Below, piece after piece: positions 1-5,402 of a DNA stretch of 5,402 bases. The translations under genes and the position numbers were made by a program. Source of the stretch: an uncultured Bacteroidota bacterium (GTDB taxonomy: Bacteria; Bacteroidota; Bacteroidia; Chitinophagales; Chitinophagaceae); assembly GCA_903835145.1 (NCBI GenBank), contig CAILMA010000632.1:1-5402 (forward strand), in the 5' to 3' direction. How positions within the stretch are numbered: the stretch's first letter is position 1; the number at the start of each line of letters is the position of its first letter. The notes under the pieces were generated by a model that worked only from the letters and a program-made list of their open reading frames with translations, did no database searches and was not told where the DNA came from.

Positions 1-110
1 GAGTACTAAATCAGCAAAAATGCAGGCAGGTAACAAATAAACACATGTGTCCTGGAAATCCAGCCACTGAAATCTGGATAAAACGTACAACTGCGGTTTA
101 AGCCCGACAG
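1..110. other. Unassigned segment abutting a truncated gene; possible end of an inserted element
   Basis: This stretch follows the point where the minus-strand secreted protein loses the sequence I would expect of its family. On the plus strand one frame is open from the window edge to a TAA at 99-101, giving a 32-residue tail ending in EIWIKRTTAV. That stop overlaps the stop of the minus-strand gene. If an insertion sequence ended near 110, this tail could be the C-terminus of its transposase, and the outer end would read CTGTCGGGCTT on the minus strand. I recognise neither the tail nor the end as a named family, and the other end and any target duplication lie outside the window. Small symmetric elements are present: the palindrome ACACATGTGT at 41-50, and CTGG/CCAG arms at 52-63. 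Alternatives are a decayed host gene or plain intergenic DNA. Confidence 0.25.
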
Positions 111-571
111 GCTCCTAGGTTATTAACTGCAAAGGACTCCCAGTGTTCATGCACCACATAAAAAGTGACTGAGTAAGTCTTACCTTCTTCGAGCGTATGT
201 GCCAAATGTCCCTGAAGGTAATCTCTGTCGTAAGGGCTATGGTCAGGCTGGTCATGGTACATAATAAGCTGCATCATTCCGTTGCCGGTACGTGGGTAGT
301 GACAAAACATAGCATTATCCGGGACACAGGCACTAATATTGGATGAGCATACATTACAATATTCTGGCACGCCTTCGAGATCATGGCTCCAGTCAGGTGC
401 ACGCCAAGAACTGTCCAGGGTTGTCCAGTAATTTGCATAGGTTGCTCCATCTGTGTTTTCTGGACAATCGGAATAAATTTCAAAACTTGGATTTAAAACC
501 AAGTTTATTTGTGCCTTACCTACTAAAGGGAAAGCGCAAATAAACAATATGAATAAGACAATATTTTTCAT
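98..571 (-). CDS. Secreted protein with T9SS-cargo-like N-terminus, apparently C-terminally truncated
   Basis: A 157-residue product of unknown function. Residues 1-21 form a signal peptide: a lysine, a hydrophobic core (IVLFILFICAFPLV) and a likely cut after GKAQ, so the protein is exported across the inner membrane. The mature start INLVLNPSFE followed by DCP is typical of Bacteroidota surface and secreted proteins handled by the type IX secretion system. Residues 118-139 (YLQGHLAHTLEEGKTYSVTFYV) resemble the strands of a jelly-roll, carbohydrate-binding-like domain. Six cysteines lie in the mature part, including C72, C75, C82 and C90. There is no C-terminal sorting domain. The protein ends NNLGACRA immediately after what looks like a conserved strand, whereas relatives I remember continue for hundreds of residues, so this is probably a 5' fragment. 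The ATG at 571 is chosen because it directly precedes the signal peptide. No Shine-Dalgarno sequence is visible. The signal peptide is well supported, the family moderately, and truncation is inferred. Confidence 0.7.
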   Translation of the reverse strand: MKNIVLFILFICAFPLVGKAQINLVLNPSFEIYSDCPENTDGATYANYWTTLDSSWRAPDWSHDLEGVPEYCNVCSSNISACVPDNAMFCHYPRTGNGMMQLIMYHDQPDHSPYDRDYLQGHLAHTLEEGKTYSVTFYVVHEHWESFAVNNLGACRA

Positions 572-612
572 TGCGTTTTTTTAATAACGGCGGTTAATAA
601 CAATGTGGACAG

Positions 613-636
613 GTATCCTATAGGTACTTGGTTTTC
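613..636 (-). repeat. Dispersed 24-base repeat, copy 1 (inverted relative to copy 2)
   Basis: Read on the minus strand, this segment matches plus-strand 2451-2474 at 23 of 24 positions. The shared core begins GAAAACCAAGTACCTATA and ends GATAC; the single difference is the base after the core (G here, C in copy 2). Beyond it a looser similarity continues through CTGT...TTGTTA..TTA in both copies. The copy lies in the presumed leader of the secreted-protein gene, about 40 bases before its start. Its role is unknown; it could be a mobile-element trace, a regulatory site or part of a promoter module. Confidence 0.75.
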
Positions 637-672
637 AAAACATAGCAATAAAAATTGCTTAGTATTTGGATT

Positions 673-680
673 CAAATTTA
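673..680 (-). promoter_or_regulatory. Putative -7 promoter element for the minus-strand secreted protein
   Basis: Read on the minus strand this is TAAATTTG, a match to the Bacteroidota sigma-ABfr -7 consensus TAnnTTTG. It lies about 100 bases before the ATG at 571. I see no convincing -33 TTTG at the expected distance, so the call rests on one short motif. The resulting leader would contain the 24-base dispersed repeat (613-636) and a small AT-rich hairpin with AGCAAT/ATTGCT arms at 644-659. Confidence 0.3.
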
Positions 681-878
681 GTGAAAAAAGAGGATGGCTG
701 AGTTGAAAAAAATGTCCAGTTTAAAATATATTAGTCAACGTCAGATTCCCGGAAATTCCGAAGCTTATCTGCTCCATTCGATTCCTTTGGCAGCCATTCA
801 GAAAACTAAAAATGCCACACCCCCCAGTGCTGCACGCAATGTGCAAAAATATTAAGTGCACTTTTAGTCATTACTTTT

Positions 879-886
879 TACTTTTG
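879..886 (+). promoter_or_regulatory. Putative -7 promoter element for enolase
   Basis: TACTTTTG matches the Bacteroidota -7 consensus TAnnTTTG. Its last base is 18 bases before the enolase ATG, which predicts a very short leader of roughly a dozen bases. A good -33 TTTG about 20 bases upstream is not evident. Support is one motif in the right place and orientation. Confidence 0.4.
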
Positions 887-897
887 GCTTAAAATAG

Positions 898-2185
<1,288 letters not shown>

Positions 2186-2187
<2 letters not shown>

Positions 2188-2314
2188 TATTTAGTCGTAA
2201 GTACTTAGTCGAAAGTAGATAGTCGTAAGTACTTAGTCGTAAGTCGTAAGTAGTTAGTAGTTAGTCGTAAGTCGAAAGTAGTTAGTCGTAAGTCGAAAGT
2301 AGTTAGTACTTAGT
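2186..2314 (+). repeat. Heptanucleotide tandem array (AGTNNNN)18, forward orientation
   Basis: Starting at the last two bases of the enolase stop codon, the sequence reads as 18 consecutive 7-base units with no slip in register, ending with a partial AGT at 2312-2314. Every unit begins AGT. The following four bases come from only six tetramers: CGTA (6 times), AGTT (4), ACTT (3), CGAA (3), ATTT (1) and AGAT (1). The three-unit block CGTA-CGAA-AGTT occurs twice in succession (units 12-14 and 15-17), a 21-base higher-order duplication. Because 7 is not a multiple of 3, the array is not a coding repeat. Its general type resembles the 7-base short tandem repeats (STRR) known in cyanobacterial intergenic regions; its function here is unknown. 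Confidence 0.95.
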
Positions 2315-2339
2315 TCTAATTATTTGTTTGATATCAGTG

Positions 2340-2371
2340 GGTGCTAAGGTGCTGGAATGCTAAGATTTGGG
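2340..2371 (+). repeat. Short 8-base-period repeat block
   Basis: Four consecutive octamers fit a degenerate pattern: GGTGCTAA, GGTGCTGG, AATGCTAA, GATTTGGG. The first three share the core TGCT. The period differs from the neighbouring 7-base arrays, so this seems to be a second small repeat type within the same spacer. It is short enough that chance cannot be excluded. Confidence 0.5.
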
Positions 2372-2396
2372 ACTCACTATTGGTCTTTTGATGCTG

Positions 2397-2410
2397 TTCG
2401 GTTAACCGAA
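2397..2410. other. Perfect 14-base palindrome
   Basis: TTCGGTTAACCGAA is self-complementary over all 14 bases. It lies in the non-repeat part of the eno-to-septum-gene spacer. No T-run follows, so it is not a typical intrinsic terminator. It could be a binding site for a dimeric regulator, but nothing else supports that. Confidence 0.5.
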
Positions 2411-2431
2411 TATTGGTGGTGAACTGGCGAT

Positions 2432-2443
2432 ATACTAAGTACT
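2432..2443 (-). repeat. Isolated short heptad-repeat copy, reverse orientation
   Basis: ATACT followed by AAGTACT, i.e. one full and one partial unit of the reverse-oriented heptad family seen at 2502-2534 and 2585-2624. It is preceded by GCGAT, much as those arrays are preceded by ACCAT, and it directly precedes the 24-base dispersed repeat. Confidence 0.6.
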
Positions 2444-2450
2444 TAATTGA

Positions 2451-2474
2451 GAAAACCAAGTACCTATACGATAC
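2451..2474 (+). repeat. Dispersed 24-base repeat, copy 2
   Basis: It matches the reverse complement of 613-636 with one mismatch in 24. Here it sits between an isolated heptad fragment (2432-2443) and the first of two duplicated promoter-like modules (2476-2533). In both copies it is followed by CTGT (the C is the repeat's last base in this copy) and then a T-rich stretch ending in TTGTTA, so the related region may extend to about 50 bases with small differences. Confidence 0.75.
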
Positions 2475-2475
2475 T

Positions 2476-2533
2476 GTTTAATTTTGTTACATTACGACCA
2501 TATACTAAGTACTAAATACTAAGTACTAAATAC
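2476..2533 (+). repeat. Duplicated module, copy A (promoter-like motif plus heptad array)
   Basis: This 58-base segment is a direct repeat of 2559-2616, 83 bases away, with only two differences (2496 G versus 2579 T; one G/A within a heptad). It starts GTTTAATTTTGTTACATTAC, includes the -7-like TAATTTTG at 2479-2486, then ACCAT, and then a heptad array at 2502-2534. That array is ATACT plus AAGTACT/AAATACT alternating, four full units. Read on the minus strand the units are AGTACTT and AGTATTT, the same family as the array after enolase. Confidence 0.9.
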
Positions 2534-2558
2534 TCAAAGAAGCGCTTTATTTGATAAG

Positions 2559-2616
2559 GTTTAATTTTGTTACATTACTACCATATACTAAATACTAAAT
2601 ACTAAGTACTAAATAC
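2559..2616 (+). repeat. Duplicated module, copy B (promoter-like motif plus heptad array)
   Basis: Second copy of the 58-base module at 2476-2533. The heptad part extends to 2624 here: ATACT at 2585-2589 followed by five full units, one of them the variant AAATACA. The unique filler between the copies (2535-2558) is AAAGAAGCGCTTTATTTG and a few more bases. The array ends 15 bases before the septum-protein ATG, so this copy is effectively that gene's upstream region. Confidence 0.9.
2562..2569 (+). promoter_or_regulatory. Putative -7 promoter element for the septum-protein gene
   Basis: TAATTTTG fits TAnnTTTG and is the nearer of two identical copies (the other is at 2479-2486) created by the module duplication. 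It predicts a transcript start near 2575 and a leader of about 65 bases made mostly of heptad repeats. No clear -33 TTTG is placed about 20 bases upstream of either copy. The long separation from enolase makes a separate promoter plausible. Confidence 0.35.
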
Positions 2617-2639
2617 AAAATACTAATCAATCAAAAAGA

Positions 2640-2930
2640 ATGAAAAAAGTATTTAAAGTTGTTACAAATAAGTTCTTTATCACGGGGTTTACCTTCATGA
2701 TTTGGTGCTTGTTTTTTGATCAGAACGACTGGTTTACGCTTCATGCGCGCCAGCGAGACCTTGACGATCTGAAAAGCAATATTACATTTCTGAATGGGGA
2801 AATCAATAAGATGACTGCTGAGCGGAAGACCCTTACGGATAGTCTGGATAGGGGTAAACTGGAACAGTATGCCCGCGAAAACTACCGAATGAAGAAGGAA
2901 AACGAAGACGTTTATGTGATAGAAAAATAA
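2640..2930 (+). CDS. Septum formation initiator family protein (FtsB/DivIC-like)
   Basis: A 96-residue bitopic membrane protein of the FtsB/DivIC family. In other bacteria these proteins join FtsL and FtsQ/DivIB in the divisome to activate septal peptidoglycan synthesis; that role is inferred here by family. Residues 1-11 are short and basic (cytoplasmic). Residues 12-26 (FFITGFTFMIWCLFF) are the single membrane segment. The rest is predicted to be outside the membrane: an Asp-rich turn (DQNDW), a coiled coil at about 36-72 rich in L, E, K, R and D, and the family-typical tail LEQYARENYRMKKENEDVYV. The length is normal. The ATG at 2640 gives the expected basic start before the membrane segment; the upstream AAAAAGA is only a weak ribosome site. 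The eno-FtsB neighbourhood is seen in many bacteria and supports the call, although 450 bases of repeats intervene. FtsB and DivIC cannot be told apart from sequence at this level, so no symbol is given. Confidence 0.92.
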   Translation: MKKVFKVVTNKFFITGFTFMIWCLFFDQNDWFTLHARQRDLDDLKSNITFLNGEINKMTAERKTLTDSLDRGKLEQYARENYRMKKENEDVYVIEK

Positions 2931-2977
2931 GCAGTAATTTTTTCTGCTTTATTAATGCAAAGACCGGTGTTAGTCAC

Positions 2978-2985
2978 TAATTTTG
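2978..2985 (+). promoter_or_regulatory. Putative -7 promoter element for the lipoprotein gene
   Basis: TAATTTTG matches TAnnTTTG. Its last base is 19 bases before the ATG at 3004, almost the same geometry as the enolase motif (18 bases). Transcription starting here would exclude the 5' arm of the terminator-like stem, so such transcripts would not be stopped by it. No clear -33 box is visible. Confidence 0.4.
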
Positions 2986-3001
2986 ATAAAACAATTTATC
3001 A
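2984..3001 (+). other. Small hairpin directly before the lipoprotein start codon
   Basis: TGATAAA (2984-2990) pairs with TTTATCA (2995-3001) around the loop ACAA. The right arm ends two bases before the ATG at 3004. As DNA it overlaps the last bases of the -7 motif; as RNA only the right arm would be in a transcript started there. It is AT-rich and weak. Confidence 0.35.
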
Positions 3002-3003
3002 GG

Positions 3004-5402
3004 ATGAGGCTCAACACCGGTTTTTTCGTGCCCTTTTTTTGCGTGGTTCTTGGTGCATGCAGTAGCCCTGCCACCCGGGAACTGGCCCCGCCATTTGCTC
3101 ATCTGGTGAAGCCGGTAGACAGTGTTACCGTGGATGCAACGCGAGATCAGGTAGTGGCTCTGAAAGGAGGGATGAGCATAGAAGTGCCGGCAGGTGCATT
3201 CACCGATCTGAGCGGAAAAGCAATTACCACGCCCGTTACACTGACAGTTGAGCATTATAATGATGCTGCAAGCATACTGGCCTCCGGCATACCCATGAAG
3301 TATGATGAGGGTGGGGTTGAGCGGGATTTTGAGAGTGCCGGCATGCTACAGGTACAGGGTTATAGCGATGGCAACAAAGTGAAGATCGCCAGTGGCAAAA
3401 AACTGTCAATCAACTATCCCACAACTGCGCGCGGCACCTACGATCTGTTTTACTTTGAAGAGACGCCAGGCAGCACGACTGTAACAGCAAGTTTTTGGCC
3501 TTTTGGCGGAAAGAAAGGTAATAGCAAGGGTGGTGCATGGAAGAAGTTGACGAACTATGTAAAAGCGCCTGACACTGCGAAAAAAATAAAAGACTTCAAG
3601 CTTAAATTTAATACCAATAAATACCCTGAACTGGCTGGTGTTCAATCACTTAACTGGCACCTCGCCACCACATACTGTGACCCAACCAGTGCACAAAACA
3701 GGCGGATTATGGACCAGGAATGGAGCTCAGTGCATCTTTCGAAACCAAAAAAAGCCCTCAAAGAAGTTTCGGTTCCTTCGGCTTTCGGGCAAAGCTACTT
3801 TTGGGGCAATGTATTGTACTCAGGGGATTACTCCCTGATAAGCGTGTTTAACAACAGCGTGCTTACGGTGTGGAATACGAATACCAACAAGAATTTTACT
3901 GTTGAAAATGCAGTCTGTACGGTAGAAAATGACCAGGACGATGAAATAGTTGGGGCGCGGGTAAGCGATGTTGAGTTTTTGGCAAACAGCTATTTAATTG
4001 TCAATACAAAGAATGGCTATGTGCTGGTAGATAGCAATGGAAAATCAATTACAAACCTTGGCTCAAACCTGAGGGACTACAAGTTTTCGTTAAAGAACAA
4101 CCGGCTTGGTTATGAGCGTATTATAGATGCCGGCTTGCTCAAATACCAGTTTTACCTCATTGATTTTGGGGGAAAGAAGATACTTGATTTGCCTATAGAA
4201 GGTCAGTATGAAAGTTTTGCAGACGATTATCATTTTCTTCTGGCGCAACACGGCCGAATTATCATAAATAATTCCACATCGGTGATGGCCTACAATGAAA
4301 CTGGTGATGTAATAGACAGAAGGGAAGGAAAGTATTATAACCTAAGTGTGCTGCGGAATGGAAATGTATTGTATGAAACAGGAGCTTATGAGTTTGGTAT
4401 ATGGGATTACAACCATCATAATGAACTGAAAATGAGTGCACAATACACAAATTACGACAATAATTTCCGGTATAACCTGAGCGATTGTGATGATGAGCTT
4501 GAAAAAATACAGCGTTTTCCGTACATGGTTGTAGCACCGAAAGTTAATGATAGTTTTCGAAGTAGTATTTACAACTACGAGACCAATACTTATGAGTCAG
4601 TTCCTTTTCTTGCTCAAAACAACGCCCTTTATACCAGCACTTCCAGAAATCCGCTCATTTATGGGCCGGACAGGGAATTTAAAGTATGTAAGGTCTACGA
4701 CGTAGAGCAACATAAAATGCTATGTACAATACCAATGCATTATGCCGCAGCTCTAAGCGATAGCCGCTATAGCATCCCATACAACGACAAAACAGGAGCG
4801 TTTTTATTGAATTTCGGAAGCATTGTGCAGCTGCGCGATAAAGCAGGCAATCTGATACGGGATTTTGCTAAGTACGATTCCGGAATTACGGATTGTTTTT
4901 TCCTTTCTGATGACGGTGTTTGTGCAGTTTCTGACAGGGGTGTTATCTATCATTTTGACAAAGCCGGAGTCATGGTTGCTGCCGTTTCTAAGGCAGTAGA
5001 GCGATACGATGGCTATTTTGCTGACTTGGTAGCCGAGCAACCAGATAAAATTTACAGGTTTGATAAGGTTGCAGACGAGATAAAAGTATATACTTCAACT
5101 GGCGAACTTGAAAAGTCGCTCACTTGTTTTGGCTTCAAGGAACTGAATAAAAATCTGGTGCTTATTGGCGATGAAACAGGTGCGAACCTGATGACCCGCT
5201 ACCGGGTATATGAACTTGCCGATGTGCCCGAAAATGCCTGGCAGCTTGAAGTTAGGAATGACAGCATTCGCTTTTGGACCTATGTATACCCCGATGGACA
5301 AACAACAGACGCTGTTGAGCAATACGAAGCCTATTTAAGCGAAAGGCGTAAAACAGAGGAGAAAAGGGTAGTAGAAGAGGGGAAACTCATGAGGAGATTT
5401 GA
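3004..5402 (+). CDS. Large lipoprotein with ZU5-like domain and beta-propeller-like region (3' end outside window)
   Basis: An open frame of 799 codons runs off the window edge. Residues 1-19 are a lipoprotein signal with lipobox LGAC, lipidated at C19, so the product is probably anchored in the outer or inner membrane facing away from the cytoplasm. Residues about 45-140 form a beta domain (GGMSIEVPAGAFTDLSG, then PVTLTVEHYNDAASILASGI and FESAGMLQVQGY) resembling the ZU5-like domain found in many Bacteroidota lipoproteins. A linker (about 165-250) contains FWPFGGKK and FKLKFNTNKYPEL. Residues about 265-740 look like an irregular beta-propeller: recurring strand pairs such as YVLVDSNGKSI, SIYNYETNTYESV, VQLRDKAGNLIRDF, VIYHFDKAGVMV and IKVYTSTGELEKSL. 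The tail from about 770 is a charged helix (EQYEAYLSERRKTEEKR). The ATG at 3004 is chosen because the lipoprotein signal starts there and an in-frame stop lies at 2971. Its function is unknown; binding or scaffolding at the cell surface is a guess. No catalytic motif is seen. Confidence 0.9.
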   Translation, partial: MRLNTGFFVPFFCVVLGACSSPATRELAPPFAHLVKPVDSVTVDATRDQVVALKGGMSIEVPAGAFTDLSGKAITTPVTLTVEHYNDAASILASGIPMKYDEGGVERDFESAGMLQVQGYSDGNKVKIASGKKLSINYPTTARGTYDLFYFEETPGSTTVTASFWPFGGKKGNSKGGAWKKLTNYVKAPDTAKKIKDFKLKFNTNKYPELAGVQSLNWHLATTYCDPTSAQNRRIMDQEWSSVHLSKPKKALKEVSVPSAFGQSYFWGNVLYSGDYSLISVFNNSVLTVWNTNTNKNFTVENAVCTVENDQDDEIVGARVSDVEFLANSYLIVNTKNGYVLVDSNGKSITNLGSNLRDYKFSLKNNRLGYERIIDAGLLKYQFYLIDFGGKKILDLPIEGQYESFADDYHFLLAQHGRIIINNSTSVMAYNETGDVIDRREGKYYNLSVLRNGNVLYETGAYEFGIWDYNHHNELKMSAQYTNYDNNFRYNLSDCDDELEKIQRFPYMVVAPKVNDSFRSSIYNYETNTYESVPFLAQNNALYTSTSRNPLIYGPDREFKVCKVYDVEQHKMLCTIPMHYAAALSDSRYSIPYNDKTGAFLLNFGSIVQLRDKAGNLIRDFAKYDSGITDCFFLSDDGVCAVSDRGVIYHFDKAGVMVAAVSKAVERYDGYFADLVAEQPDKIYRFDKVADEIKVYTSTGELEKSLTCFGFKELNKNLVLIGDETGANLMTRYRVYELADVPENAWQLEVRNDSIRFWTYVYPDGQTTDAVEQYEAYLSERRKTEEKRVVEEGKLMRRF

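Larger units (their letters stand above)
2959..3026 (+). terminator. Intrinsic-terminator-like stem overlapping the start of the lipoprotein gene
   Basis: ACCGGTGTT (2963-2971) pairs perfectly with AACACCGGT (3013-3021), and six T residues run from 3021 to 3026. A G-T wobble and A-T pairs can extend the stem outward (2959-2962 with 3022-3025). The loop is long (2972-3012) and contains the putative promoter 2978-2985, a nested hairpin 2984-3001 and the lipoprotein ATG at 3004. It sits about 30 bases after the septum-gene stop, the right place to end that transcript. A weaker hairpin (AAGCAG/CTGCTT, 2929-2949) comes just before. The long loop is a reason for caution. Confidence 0.5.

Noticed and set aside
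98..110. Simple frameshift or sequencing error ending the secreted protein
   Set aside because: The other two frames beyond the break do not give a plausible continuation of the domain, so a breakpoint fits better, although this relies on my memory of related proteins.
2397..2410. Palindrome as the enolase terminator
   Set aside because: It has no loop space and no following T-run, and it lies over 200 bases after the stop codon. Enolase transcript termination remains unexplained.
2929..2949. AAGCAG/CTGCTT hairpin after the septum gene as the main terminator
   Set aside because: The stem is only six bases, the T-run is in the loop rather than after the stem, and a stronger candidate follows at 2959-3026.
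2977..3255. Minus-strand open frame of 92 codons across the start of the lipoprotein gene
   Set aside because: It overlaps the convincing lipoprotein signal and ZU5-like domain on the plus strand, and its own translation has no family features.
3638..3838. Plus-strand open frame of 66 codons in another frame
   Set aside because: It is nested inside the large lipoprotein frame, which remains open throughout and has coherent protein features.

Overview
The window looks like a chromosomal segment of a Bacteroidota bacterium, probably a Chitinophagales/Sphingobacteriia relative. Evidence for this: several copies of the Bacteroidota-type -7 promoter motif TAnnTTTG, no clear Shine-Dalgarno sequences, a secreted protein with the 'NLVLNPSFE' start common in type IX secretion cargo, a lipoprotein of a Bacteroidota-type architecture, and the neighbouring pair enolase plus FtsB/DivIC-like septum protein. 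No taxonomic search could be run, so this is inference from style and gene content.

Layout. (1) 98-571, minus strand: a secreted protein with a signal peptide that stops abruptly after 157 residues and looks like the 5' remnant of a longer gene; the 110 bases beyond it may be the end of an inserted element. (2) 572-903: a non-coding divergent region with putative promoters for both sides and a 24-base sequence that recurs inverted 1.8 kb away. (3) 904-2187, plus: a complete enolase gene with all catalytic residues. (4) 2186-2639: an unusual repeat-built spacer of about 450 bases. It holds 18 uninterrupted 7-base units starting inside the enolase stop codon, a short 8-base-period block, a 14-base palindrome, the second copy of the 24-base repeat, and an 83-base-period duplication. 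Each duplicated unit carries a promoter-like motif followed by the same heptad family in the opposite orientation. (5) 2640-2930, plus: a 96-residue FtsB/DivIC-like division protein. (6) 2959-3026: a terminator-like stem whose 3' arm is already inside the next gene and whose loop holds that gene's likely promoter and start codon. (7) 3004 to the window edge, plus: at least 799 residues of a large lipoprotein with a ZU5-like N-terminal beta domain and a long beta-propeller-like region.

How the genes relate. Enolase (glycolysis) and the septum protein are often neighbours in bacteria, but here 450 bases of repeats separate them, so the septum gene probably has its own promoter in the repeat region. 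The lipoprotein gene probably also starts from its own promoter, insulated from upstream readthrough by the terminator-like stem. No complete defence system, CRISPR array, RNA gene or full transposon is visible. The most noteworthy non-coding signal is the two-orientation heptad repeat system with its duplicated promoter-like module.
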